Assembly: GCA_022575985.1 (NCBI GenBank)
Contig: JAKSXM010000156.1
Coordinates: forward strand, 3,038,001 to 3,102,000
DNA: 64,000 nt
Source: Anagrus nilaparvatae
Lineage: Eukaryota > Arthropoda > Insecta > Hymenoptera > Mymaridae
Direction: 5' to 3'
A program made the translations under genes and the position numbers. The stretch's first letter is position 1. Every line of letters begins with the position of its first letter. Below, in pieces: positions 1-13,800 of the stretch. The notes under the pieces are model-generated. The model was not told the origin of the DNA. It ran no database searches and was given only the letters and a program-made list of their open reading frames with translations.

Positions 1-1739
1 CAATGTTAAACTGCCTATTTTTAATTTGCAATAAAATGAAAATTAATGTGGTAACAAAGGTAAAACTAAGTTCTATTCAACTTTAAAAATGTTTAAATTT
101 AATTTTTCAGTTTCATTCAGTTCTGTCATCATTTTTATTTACCCTCGTAACTCCTTAAATAGCTTCTAAATAACAGTTATATTTTTTGCTTGAAATTTCA
201 AGAAAAACAGCATAACCGTGTGTAGTCTAAATTAAAGTACAATATTCGCTCATTAACGTTTCTATAAGGTTCTAACAATGCATGATTTAATCAAACAATT
301 ATAAATAATTAGTAAAAATTTTTTGAGACGATAAATATTTGCCACCATACAACCTAAAGAAGTGTTCTATAATAAAAAGACGACACATCAAGCCTCAAAC
401 CAAATAACCGCCAGGCTAATATATATAATATATATTAAATATTTATATAAAACAACAAAAAAAATACATTTATTTTTTTTTAAACTTTGTTATTCTGCTT
501 ATACTTATTTATTTATTAAAAAAAAAAAAGTTTTATAAATTATTTTATAAACAAAATTCATTATTTGACATTAAAAACTTTTAATAACTCTGGTATTTTT
601 TTAAATATGTTAAAACAAAAGATACCTATTATTATTTACATTTGTGTAGATTTGACAAAAACTTATTCCTTTTTACTGTATAGAAAATTGTGTCAACTTT
701 TTTTAAAAAAGTTTTTTAAATGTTGAAATCTTAAAAGCTCAAATCTTTTACTTACTTTTTTTTCAAATTTAAAATAAAGAGGATTAAAAAAAAACAAAAG
801 AAGTCTATATTTAAAACTAACATACATTTAGCATATTTATATACGAAAAGGTGTAGGAGTTTTTATATTGCTTAACTTGAATAAGAAATTTTCATTCTTG
901 AGAATAAATTTTTTTTATTTTAATTACTTAGGACATGAATATATAACTATATAACTTATATGTATCTTGGTGTTAGAATATGTGAAATCATATTCAATAA
1001 CATTCTGAATAAAAAAAAGTACCCTCTCAGGGGTAAAGTACAGTTAGAAATAATTTTTTTAAAACTAGATAAAATTTGCTCTAAAGATTCTTCTGAAGAC
1101 AGAATAATAGGACCCAATGTTATTAGAGTTACTTCAAAAAACATCCAAACAACTCAACAATCTTATACGAATTGACCAAAACACTTTGCATTGGTCTTAT
1201 TTCTATTGAGTCTACTTTCAAGTATGGTTAAAAGTGATTTTAAATTTTTCACATGTTCCAAAATGACAATTTCTAATAGTAAGTTTTATTGGTATCACTA
1301 GGGGAAAGCTATTTTTTCCAAAAATTTTCTACTTAACTTTTCTCCTTGAATCATTTTCAAATATTGATGTACGAAGTTGGTGATTACAATTGATTTTTCT
1401 TTAAAAATCTGTCTTTCAATTATTATTTTGTAAAGATCACATTTTACGGGACTTATAATTTATTATTTATTTAGTCATTTGAAATTCTTTGCGATATCCC
1501 CTTGCTAGAAGATATTAAAACAATAAACCAGTATGTGTGAAATGCATTTCATAAATCGATCAAGAAAACCTTTTTGATTACAAACCCTGTTCTGATTATA
1601 ATAAATTTACATTTTAAAGTAGTATATTATAATATTAAAATAATATCAATTATAAAAATAATTTTTAAAAATAACTTAAAAGAAAATAAATTGGAGAAAT
1701 TATAAAATATAACCAAAACTTATAATTTGTTTGTTTTAG
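1..1739. other. Upstream intron, no gene recognised
   Basis: AT-rich intron sequence before the first visible receptor exon. An open frame at 960-1175 (+) of 71 codons has no splice borders and no family I know. No LRR exon was found here, so earlier exons must lie outside the window. Confidence 0.5.
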
Positions 1740-1804
1740 TTATCAAAATACACTAGAGAGCTTCATAAAGGGTCAATAGAAAGTTTACAAGTTTTAAATA
1801 TAAC
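1740..1804 (+). CDS. Receptor exon 1 in window: LRR-like segment
   Basis: The acceptor is tttgttttag and the donor gtgagt. The exon encodes 21 residues plus two bases (phase 2 out), ending ESLQVLNI, which resembles the xxLxxLxLxxN core of a leucine-rich repeat. It joins in frame to the exon at 1960. The short length and single repeat make the LRR label tentative; earlier exons are outside the window. Confidence 0.7.
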
Positions 1805-4800
1805 GTGAGTAAAAATAAATTATTTTCTATTAATCTCCATTTATATGACATATTTTATGGCATTTAATTGCAAGTAAAAATTATTATAACTATTTTAAAA
1901 TAACTTTCAACTAAGTTATGAAACTTTTAATTATAATTAATTTTTATTTTTTCAAACAGTGAAGATAATGAAGTAGATTTTCAATTTTTTGGTAACTCTC
2001 AAGATACTCCTCATTTTCAAGAAGCAATGAGAAAATTAATTCATCGTCGAAGGGTTGGAGATATTTATTTAGATCCATCAGAGTATACATTGAAACCAAA
2101 AACTTTATTACAGATACAGGTATTTAATTTTTTTTTTTTTTTTTTTTCATTTTCTTAATATTTTATTTTACCAAATGCTTCTATAAATTTTACTTTTTTA
2201 TATATCTTTTGCTATTATAATACACTTCTATATATATATTTAACATTTCATATTGATTGAAAAGTTTTTTTTGAATGTACTTTCATAAGATTTCAAAGGC
2301 AAAGTCAAAGATAAAAAAAGTCATGTTTTCTTTTATAGTCCACTATGAATTATTTATAACTTTATAAATCTTTTTAGATTTTTTGATTTCTTTAAGATGA
2401 TCTTTGTTACATAAATTTATAGGTTTTTTACGGTTTTTTTTTTTAACATGAAAGTGAATTAAAGTATTTAAGAAATGCAATTTTACGTACTTCAAAAAAA
2501 CCTTTTATTTTTATTTTTATAAAAGGATTAATCAACAGAACTTTAATAAAGAATAAAAAACGAAGATTTTGATTAAAAAAAGGTTTGGTAATCTTTGACA
2601 AAATTTAAATAATGGGTTGAGTAAATTTCAAAACTAAAAAAGAGTTATTTTCATTCACAGAATTTTAGAAGGATATATTTTTTTCAAAAGTAACTTGTTT
2701 TACTTTAAACTGTTTTTTCTTATACTGTATTAATCTCTGCTAATTTATTTTTTCATACCATATAGTCTTTAACATGTAGATTGGCAACTGTTATACTTAA
2801 AATTAACCATTTAACAAGGAAGTATTGCTACCTTTAGCAAACCAAATTATAATCTATTGTAATGGATGAGTCTAATATGTTGGGGAAAAAACCCAAATAC
2901 CCTTCGTTTATTCCAAAGGGTCTTCTGAACATAGAAATACAAGGCTAAATGTTATTAAGTAGGATTAAATGCCGTTTATGAGGCTTGAAAAATGACACTT
3001 ACATAAAAAAAATGAGACCACCAGTTAGAGTTTGATTGTGATTTGCAGCGTTATATTGAAAATTACCAAAAAACCCTATTTAAAACATTGAAACTTGTGT
3101 TCCTAAGGCCAGAAGCCCCGTTGGAATAAACGGAGTCGAAACGGAGAGTACCGGGGGGTGTTTTTTCAGGTGTTTTTATCCTAAAATTGCAATAATAGCT
3201 TGCCCTACTCTTATTTTGAAAAACTAAAGTAGGAACGAAGGTCAAAAAATATAATAGCCCAAGTTTCAGTGTGTAGGGAATTTTATGTTGAAATTATTAT
3301 ACTGTGGCATCTACAGTATTTTTGATTTAAGCATAACTGTAATAATAGAAATTAAATAATCTAATTATAGGTTTTAAGTAAGTTAATGAAAAGAATTTCA
3401 AACAGATGTATAAATTGAATAATCGAATTGAAAACAAAAGTACATTTTCAACCAAGAAAGCAATAAAAAAGAATGGCCCAGTTCGCACGTTAATTAGCAT
3501 CCAAGGCAAAATCGAGGATAGTAAACTGCGATCTGGGGCATTCTTTTTTTGTTCCCATGGATAAAACACAATTTTTCTTTCTCAGTGAAGAGTCATCGCA
3601 TTTTTTCGATCACTTTGCGTGGCGAAAATGGTGTTTTCGACTTCCTAGTAAGAAAAAAATCTACAAAATCTAAAAATTTAAGATAAAGTTTAAACAAAAG
3701 ATGTATTTATTCTGAGGTCTAGCTTTTTGTTAGTTATAAACTTAGGCTAAAGTTTAAGCTTCAAACAAAGAATAAGTTGACCTAAAGATTAATTCAAGCA
3801 GAAAAAAATATATTTCTAAAAGACTTACTATACTTTTTAATAAATTTAAAATCAGCTCCTCGGTATTAATGTATCCAATTTCTTCAACTAATTCAAATGA
3901 AACTAAAGTATAAATTTTGCTTTTGTGCCAAACCTTCGTTTTATATACACAAATATGAATATTATTTTATTTGACATATTTATGCTTTTAAAATATTACT
4001 TATTTTTTTAAATTGATATTAGAGAGCCAAAAACTATATAGGCTATGAAATTTTCTAGATTATATAGAGGTATTCGTCGTTCCAAATATTAACTTATTTT
4101 GTTGTATGAATATTATTTATGTTTGCTTCAAATGCATTCCTTACTATATTTACTGCTACTAATACTTTTTAAGTTTTTTCATAAAAAACCTAAATGGCAG
4201 ATATATTATAACACAAGCGATATAATAAATTATAAATTTTTTAAAAATATTTTTGAGAATACTGAGTTTTGATTTTTTTTTTTATTATTACTTCTCAACG
4301 GGATTTAGACTTTGATATAGTTTACAATCCAGTCTATAAAATTTTATTGTTACATATGATGGCGTTTAATTCATTTTGTTTGCGGCGTTTTATTTATTTC
4401 ATATGCTATATTGGACTTTATAGTATGTTAAGCATAATTCCATTTTTTTCGTTTATGTCTAAAGCTTTTATTTTTACTTTTTGAATTATTTAAAAAATTA
4501 TTTTATTTTTAAATCTGTTGTTTTATTTAATTATAGAATAATTTTATTAAAATAAATAAATATTTAAATTTATTTATCTTTTTATTTTTTTTTTTAAACG
4601 TTAAAACAAAAAAGATATGCATCTTATCTCTGTAAAACCTACATGAATAATTTTTTGCTAAAATTTCCTGCTAAATTTGATACTGCTATCAGTTTTTTAT
4701 TCTATTTTTTTTATTCAGTTTTTTAGATAAACCTCAAAAAACTCAAAAAAAAACTTATAACCGTTTTGTGTAAGCACAACCTAAATGCAAGGAACATGTT

Positions 4801-7800
4801 AACTAAAGCTATGTGCATGTTATAAAACATGAATGTTATGCAACATTACAATACAATTTGCTATTTTTATAATTTGTAATTATCACTTTTACTAAAACTC
4901 GTACTAAAAGTTCATGCTCCATGTTTAAATTTATAAAGAGCATCTTTGAATAAGAAGCGATTTCGGCGCCGGCATGAAATCAAAAAAACCTTTTTACACT
5001 TGAAAGTACTCATAAAAAAAACATTTTTCACGTTGGAATTTTTATGCCAGCTGCCCTCTGTTGGGCTAGGGGGGCAAAAGTGTTTTAAAATAGTATATAT
5101 CGTCACGAGTGACGATACAATGCCTTTATCGTAGTATGGCGAGAAAAGAAAAAATAAACAATAACAGAGCGCGCAGCGCTCTGTTTTTGTTTATTTTTTT
5201 TTCTCGACATACTACAATGAAAGGCTTTGTATCGAACGAGTGGCGATATATTTTTTTTTCAACAATATTCGAATATTCATCGTCTTTTAGACAAAATATA
5301 AAATATTACTAAAAAACAAAACTTTTTTTTTATATTTTTTATTTATTTGCACATATATACATTCATTTTTAATAAGTTAGAAAAAATGTTACATTTATTT
5401 CTGATTATTTATTTCGGCATCTATATTATTATTCTCGTCTATTAATAAATTTTCATCTTCTTCTTTAACATTATTTTCCGACATTTTATTTTTTAAACAA
5501 AAACACGATCATGCGTTCTATACAACGGCCACGTTACAACTAAATTTTATTCGGTTCTTCATCGAACTTTGATCATGCGCAGTCTCTACTTCGGTCTCTA
5601 CTATTACGATAATACTTTTATACGTACGAGTAGACTCTATATCGTAAGAGTAGAAGCCCTCTTGCGATAAAGTACCTTTATTTCATATACTACGGACCGT
5701 CTATAAACGATACATATTCGAATAGCGTTGTAAAAAATTTTTTAATTTTCAAAAATTCATATCTCTGCATCCTGAAAACTAAAAGTGGTCCACAAGGTCT
5801 CAAAAAAATGGGCTTTCTATGCACTTTAATTTCATATGTGTCAAAAACAAGAATATGGAACTTGTTTACTTACAGCTGAGGGCTAGGTATAATGCATAAA
5901 TGTTACGAAAAATTAGAATACAACTTAGCTTATTTTATAATTTGTAATTATCACTTTTATTAGACGTTAAGATTCTAAATCCAAACGATTCTAATTTCCT
6001 AAACACGTATTATTTTAGATCGCAAAATTTAAATTAATATTAAGTCCCATTTGACACACCTCCCCTTTAATCGGACATATTAACATGGAACATGTTTATA
6101 GGGAGGGGGTACTTCAGAACTGGAAAATTAAGGGGGGGGGGGGTCTAATTTGTCCTTTTTAAGGGGGGGGTCAAATATGTCCTTTTTAAGGGGGGGGTCA
6201 AATTTGTACTTTTTAAGGGGGGGGTCAAATATGTAATTTTTAAGGGGGGGGGGGTCAAATTTGTCCTTTTTAAGGAGGGGGGTCAAATGGGACTTAGAAT
6301 ATTTTCGATTTAGGGACCTTTGGTGCAGAAGTACTTAGGGAGCATTGGTGCAGAAGTACCTAGGGAGCATTGGTTCAGAAGTACCTAGGGACCTATGGTG
6401 CAGAAGCCCCTAAAGACCTTTGGTACAGAAGTACCTAGGGACCTATGGTGCAGAAGTCTCTAAAGACCTTTGGTGCAGAAGTACTTAGGGAGCATTGGTG
6501 CAGAAGTCCCTAAAGACCTCTGGTGCAGAAGTACCTAGGGACCTATGGTGCAGAAGTACTTAGGAAGCATTGGTGTAGAAGTACCTAGGGACCTATGGTG
6601 CAGAAGTCCCTAAAGACCTTTGGTGCAGAAGTACCTAGGGACCATTGGTGCAGAAGTCTCTAAAGAACTTTAGTGCAGAAATACTTGGATATAAATATTG
6701 ATATTATGAACAGAATAGATTCTTTATTATCAGTGTTAGTGAACATGTTCCATGCTCGTTGGTTGTGTAGTTACACAAACCGGTCATAAGTTTTTTAACC
6801 CTCTTGATTTTTAAATTTGCAGGTCAACTCTTCCCAAACTTAAGTGACTGACAATCTATCTGTAAAATTCATATCTCTGCATCCTGAAAACGAAAAGTGG
6901 TCTACAAGGTCTCAAAAAAATGGGCTTTCTATGCACTTTAATTTCATATATGTAAAAAAATTTTTTGAGACACATAAACCACCTTAAAATATAAAAAAAC
7001 GAAAAATTTTAGTTAAAATTTTATCTTTGAAGTTAATTTTCTCTGCCACAAAGATTTACTCATCCCTAAAAAATTTATATGTTTTTTGTAACTTTTGAAG
7101 TTGCAGAATGAAACCGGTTTTAACGAGAACCCAACGTACAATTTTTTTAAAAAGCCGAAAAAACCGATGGTTTTTTTATTTTTTTACTGATTTTCCGGGT
7201 TTTTAAGCTCGATTTTTTATTTAACTCTAAACATATACTTTTATATGCAAATTTTATGATTTTTAATAATATAAAAACTTAAAAATTTTCTAATAGCACC
7301 GGTTTGAACAGAATCCCAATATATCAGAACTCAAAAATACAGATAAACTATTGATTTTTAGCATTTTTTTGCAGATATCCAGAGTTTTTAAGAAGAAATA
7401 ACTTTCATTATATAATGAGGACTTATATGCAAAAATTTTATGCATTAACTTTACATAAAAATCATAAATCTTTCAATTGAAATCGGTTTTAACAAGTTTT
7501 CAGCGTAGAAATCGATAAAAGATATAAAAAACTGCTAATTTTGTTACCTTTTTTTGCTAATATTTTTGAGGCTTCTTAATAAGAATAAGGGTTTTCGTGC
7601 AAGCATATACTCATACTTCACACTTTAACCTATCTGTTGAACTATTAAAATATTACGCAAACCGATTCCATTAAAACCTAAGGTGATAATGTTTAATAAA
7701 ATAACGCTGTTAAATGATCATTTTTGCTTTTTAATTCACTGTCAGTAACCTTTAAAATCGAAGAGTATATATTTTAGTTTAACATATTATAATGTTGCAC

Positions 7801-10800
7801 CTTGTATTAATATTTAATAAATACCCTGCCAAGTAATTGGCACTATGGTTCCTTATTAGCAATAACAAAATGTTTTCAATATTCTATTTTACCTAATAAA
7901 AAATTAAAATATTAGAATAATTGTGCCAAATATTCTAAATTTAATAAAGAAAGTGGATAAACTTTCTGCTGATACCCAAAAAATTTTCAAACATCAATAA
8001 AAAGATATTTTTTTAACTTTTTTATGTGAAAAATTCAAAAGAAAATTTTGAAAAAAATTAGGTATCAGATTGTTTATATCCTAGTTAAAAAGATAATTCT
8101 ACATATTAGTACTTTTATGGAAAAAAATGAGGTACTACGTCCAAAAAGAAAAAAAATTATGGTATTTTTTTAATTATTTTATGTAAAAAATTAAAAAAAA
8201 AAAAATTTCGAAAAATTCTGTATCAGATGGAGAAATCCTTTACAAACGATAATTCTAGATATTCGTACTTTCATAGGAAAAAATTAAGTATTACGTCCTA
8301 AAATAAAAAAAATTTTGGCGTTTTTGTATTTTTTGGCGACAAAAATTTTGAGAAAAAAATTTTGAAAAAATTAAGAATTAGGTCAAAAAAATTACAATAA
8401 ACGATATTTCTAAAACTAGTACTTCCATGGAAATAAATTAGGTACTACGTCCAAAAAGAAAAAAAAAATTGGTATTTTTTGTATTTTTTTGTGAAAAAAA
8501 TTTTAGGAAAAAAATTTTCAGAAAATTAAGTATCCGATTTGAGATATCATGTGAAAACCATACTTTCAAATACAAGTACTTTCATGGGAATAAATGAGGT
8601 ATTACATCCAAATTAAAAAAAAAAAAAGCAGTTTGAGATTTTTTGATAAAAAAATGTTTGGAAAAGAAAATTAGGTCTTAATTCGATAATGGTTTTGAAA
8701 TATCACTAGTTAAAATATTTTCAGATATTAGTACTTTCACAGAATTAAATGAGGTATTACACCAAAAAAAAAAAAAATATTGCAGTTTTTTTTATTTTTC
8801 TTTTTTTTTAATTTTGACAAAAAAAAATTTGAAAGAATTAAGTATCAGATCCAAAAAATTACAACAAACAAGGTTCTTAAAACTAGTACTTCCATGGAAA
8901 TAAATTAGGTACTACGTTCAAAAAGAAAAAAAAAATTGGTATTTTTTGTATTTTTTTGTGAAAAAAATTTTAGAAAATAAAATTTCAGAAAATTAAGTAT
9001 CCGATTCGAGATATCATGTGAAAACCATACTTTCAAATATAAGTACTTTCATGGAAATAAATGAGGTATTACATCCAAATTAAAAAAAAAAAAAAAGTAC
9101 CTCGAGCTTTTTTGGTGAAAAAATTTTTGAAAAAAAAATTAGGTCTTAATTCCATAATGTTTGTGAAATATCAGCGATTACATACGTACGTACACACACA
9201 CATACACACATACAGACATTTTTTAAAAACCGGTTTTTTAGCTTCCTGAGGTCTCAAAACGTGCTTATATACCAAAAAATCAAAAAAAAAATTTTGACCG
9301 ATCACAATAGTTCCTCTATGAGGAACCAAAAAATATTAAGATCCCATGCAAGCAATTGTAATTTTTCTGAGTAAGTTACGCACAGGGAGCGTGAATTCCC
9401 TTATTTCAGCAATTTTTAAACTAAAAAATGATTCACTTGTATCAGGTATATGTGATTCTGTACTAAATGCTTTTGAATCAGATCTATTACCATTGAAATT
9501 TGACTTTGCGACTTCTAATTGGAGTAACTTGATAAGTGAACATACAAATTATATGGCTACGAAGATTTTTACAAAAAATGGCTGCGTATAATTCATTCGT
9601 GCATAGATTACTTACAATTCCAAAGGAACAATCCGATTACGAAGAAGAGGTAAACATCGATCATAAAACAAATAGCTGTTGCCAATGGATATAAAAGTTC
9701 AATAATCGATAAACTTATTTATAAACAACAAATAAAGAAAATGCATCAACTCTTACCAAAGGACAACCTCAAGTACTTATCAACTACTTACGGAAATATC
9801 ACCAATGAAATCTTAGTAAAAGTTTTCAAAAAATTAAAAATTAAAGTAGCCTTCAGAACGAACATCAAAAACAAATAAAGATTCAGAACTCCCGAAAAAT
9901 TGGAATTTAAAAGTGGTATTTACAAACTAGAATGCAACGATTGTGACAGCATATATATTGAGGACAAACAGGGCGCACTTTTTTCAAAATATTTACAGAA
10001 CACATACAAGGCCCAAATCAAAAAGTTCTGACATCCAATTATGCCGAACATCTCCTCACAAATAAACACACAGGTATAATCCTGCATGAAAATCTCACGC
10101 CTTTACATATATGCAATAAAAGTAATATAATGGATGCACTAGAAGAATTTGAGATCTATAAAGCTTTTTCTTAGAATGAAAACATGTTCAATGAAAAACT
10201 TAGAATTGCTAGAATTGGAAGATGAACTTTTTGATATTCAATATTTTAAAGAAGAAGAAAATATCTTACGTTTTCATGTGCACTCAAGACACGTAAAAAG
10301 AAACATCTATAAATGCTATATTGACTATAAGGCAAACAAGACAATATAGATGGCATACCACGCTACTGCTGTGATTGTCCAAATGGTTTACGTACAGTAG
10401 GTTGTTATTGCCATCTTGCAGCCATTATTTATTATTTGTCCTATGCAAGATATTTAGAGGTGGTAATGAGACCAGCTAGATTTTAAATGAACTATTTTTA
10501 GAAAAACAGATAGTTCCTATTATAAATCAAGACAGTGAAGATAAAGATTGATTTATATTACTATAATATTTATATGACAATAAGTGAATGTATACATAAA
10601 TAGCTAAATAAATAAAAAAATTAATATTTCAATTTGAAGGCAAGTTTCTTCTTCAATTAAATTAATTTAATTGTGAAGTATGAGTATGAGTGTGAAGTAT
10701 GAGTATATGCTTGCACGAAAACCCTTATTCTTATTAAGAAGCCTCAAAAATATTAGCAAAAAAAGGTAACAAAATTAGCAGTTTTTTATATCTTTTATCG

Positions 10801-13800
10801 ATTTCTACGCTGAAAACTTGTTAAAACCGATTTCAATTGAAAGATTTATGATTTTTATGTAAAGTTAATGCATAAAATTTTTGCATATAAGTCCTCATTA
10901 TATAATGAAAGTTATTTCTTCTTAAAAACTCTGGATATCTGCAAAAAAATGCTAAAAATCAATAGTTTATCTGTATTTTTGAGTTCTGATATATTGGGAT
11001 TCTGTTCAAACCGGTGCTATTAGAAAATTTTTAAGTTTTTATATTATTAAAAATCATAAAATTTGCATATAAAAGTATATGTTTAGAGTTAAATAAAAAA
11101 TCGAGCTTAAAAACCCGGAAAATCAGTAAAAAAATAAAAAAACCATCGGTTTTTCGGCTTTTTAAAAAAATTGTACGTTGGGTTCTCGTTAAAACCGGTT
11201 TCATTCTGCAACTTCAAAAGTTACAAAAAACATATAAATTTTTTAGGGATGAGTAAATCTTTGTGGCAGAGAAAATTAACTTCAAAGATAAAATTTTAAC
11301 TAAAATTTTTCGTTTTTTTATATTTTAAGGTGGTTTATGTGTCTCAAAAAATTTTTTTACATATATGAAATTAAAGTGCATAGAAAGCCCATTTTTTTGA
11401 GACCTTGTAGACCACTTTTCGTTTTCAGGATGCAGAGATATGAATTTTACAGATAGATTGTCAGTCACTTAAGTTTGGGAAGAGTTGACCTGCAAATTTA
11501 AAAATCAAGAGGGTTAAAAAACTTATGACCGGTTTGTGTAACTACACAACCAACGAGCATGGAACATGTTCACTAACACTGATAATAAAGAATCTATTCT
11601 GTTCATAATATCAATATTTATATCCAAGTATTTCTGCACTAAAGTTCTTTAGAGACTTCTGCACCAATGGTCCCTAGGTACTTCTGCACCAAAGGTCTTT
11701 AGGGACTTCTGCACCATAGGTCCCTAGGTACTTCTACACCAATGCTTCCTAAGTACTTCTGCACCATAGGTCCCTAGGTACTTCTGCACCAGAGGTCTTT
11801 AGGGACTTCTGCACCAATGCTCCCTAAGTACTTCTGCACCAAAGGTCTTTAGAGACTTCTGCACCATAGGTCCCTAGGTACTTCTGTACCAAAGGTCTTT
11901 AGGGGCTTCTGCACCATAGGTCCCTAGGTACTTCTGAACCAATGCTCCCTAGGTACTTCTGCACCAATGCTCCCTAAGTACTTCTGCACCAAAGGTCCCT
12001 AAATCGAAAATATTCTAAGTCCCATTTGACCCCCCTCCTTAAAAAGGACAAATTTGACCCCCCCCCCCTTAAAAATTACATATTTGACCCCCCCCTTAAA
12101 AAGTACAAATTTGACCCCCCCCTTAAAAAGGACATATTTGACCCCCCCCTTAAAAAGGACAAATTAGACCCCCCCCCTTAATTTTCCAGTTCTGAAGTAC
12201 CCCCTCCCTATAAACATGTTCCATGTTAATATGTCCGATTAAAGGGGAGGTGTGTCAAATGGGACTTAATATTAATTTAAATTTTGCGATCTAAAATAAT
12301 ACGTGTTTAGGAAATTAGAATCGTTTGGATTTAGAATCTTAACGTCTAATAAAAGTGATAATTACAAATTATAAAATAAGCTAAGTTGTATTCTAATTTT
12401 TCGTAACATTTATGCATTATACCTAGCCCTCAGCTGTAAGTAAACAAGTTCCATATTCTTTGGTTATGTTTACACAAAGCCGGTTATAAGTTTTTAACTT
12501 AAATTCTCCCTATTTATTTTAAGTCACAGAACCGAAATTATAGTAAGTCCCATTTTTCATTCCCCAAAAAAACGTTCATTTTTGAATCCTCCCTCCTTAT
12601 GAATTTAATTTTTGATAATAATTAATTTTTGGCTGACATTATTGTAAAACTCTTCATTAATAAAGCTTTATACCAATTATTTTAATTTGGGAATGCAATT
12701 TTTATTAAAACTTTGATTGAAGTTAAAACAAATTGCAGTTTATTATATGCATGAGTCTAAGTTTTTTAAAAGAAAGTTTTTATAATTAGCTGAAAAAAGT
12801 TTTAGTTTTAATTAGAAGTGATATTAAATAAGAAAAATATAATAAAAAATCTTTTGATTTCGATAAATTTCAATATTTTTCCATAATCAACTCTACACTG
12901 TAAAAAGTAACTTTCTTATGTTAACAAAAAAATTAGAACATTTTCGAAAAATTAGTAATTTACCGAAAAAATTTGTAAATATTTGCAAAAAAATCGTAAA
13001 TTTACTAAATTTAGTATATTAACAAAAAATACGAGTATTCTCGATTTTTTTTTTGTGAATTCGTAGGAAAAATTTATAATTTACCATTTTTTTCTCGAAA
13101 ATTTACAAAAAATAGTTGTAAATTTCCGAAAAATAGTTGTGAATTTACAATTTTTTTCGTAAAATCACAAAAAAAAATCGAATAAATTTTTTGAAAAGTC
13201 GCAAATTTTTCGAAAAAATTCTATTTTTTTTGTAAATCTAAAAAAGTTACTTTTTACAGTGAATTTAATAAAATAACTCAATAAGCTAGTGTGTGCATTA
13301 ACTAAAATTAATCTATTAATTTATGTTAAATCAAGATAAAATGTGAAATATTTTGTTTTTCAGAGTTTAAAGATTAATGAAGGAAACGAGCTTTATGTTC
13401 AAGTGGATGATAAGTTTATTTTATCTTGCATAGCGACTGGAAGTAATGAAACAAAATTTTTATGGTACAAGGATGATATGTTAGTTAACACAAGTAAGGC
13501 TAAAAGGTATGTTGATTTTAATTATTTTAAAGTATTTATTATTGCAAAGAATAAAAAAATTTTTTAATATTACTTTTTTTTCTGTTACAATAAATTTGTT
13601 ATAAATATAAATTTAAAACTATTAAAAAAAAGGAGCTTTGTTAGTTATAATCAAAGAGAATAATTTTCATTTTCTTTTACATAAATATTAAAGAAAAAAA
13701 AATTTTTGATGTGTACAAAGATTAAAAATACGAAACTTATTGTTTATAAATGGAGCTTAAAAAAACTAGTTATATAAGATACTGTAGATAAAATAAATAA

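Larger units (their letters stand above)
5849..7624. repeat. Left arm of 6.6-kb inverted repeat
   Basis: This 1.78-kb stretch is repeated almost base for base in reverse complement at 10689-12460. From outside inward it holds a terminal repeat with cagctgagggctaggtat, G-runs with a ~27-bp period (6128-6290), a 25-bp minisatellite (6311-6690), the 'acatgttccatg..acacaaaccgg' motif, and plain AT-rich DNA. 6868-6955 also repeats the DNA just outside the arm (5755-5848), so the arm is itself a composite. Confidence 0.9.
2120..13363 (+). other. Receptor intron 2, 11.2 kb
   Basis: Apart from the elements listed separately (2878-3165, 3465-3650, 4740-5700, 5849-12460, 12896-13261) it is plain AT-rich DNA. 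At 2120-2870, 3660-4730 and 12480-12890 I see nothing beyond short homopolymers. Confidence 0.7.

Noticed and set aside
960..1175. 71-codon open frame on + and a 62-codon one on -
   Set aside because: No splice borders, no known family, AT-rich composition; likely chance.
3327..3569. 80-codon open frame on -
   Set aside because: Covers a dispersed repeat and AT-rich flank; no protein features.
6311..6690. Regular short repeats that could suggest a CRISPR array
   Set aside because: Units are contiguous 25-bp minisatellite copies with no unique spacers, in an animal intron.
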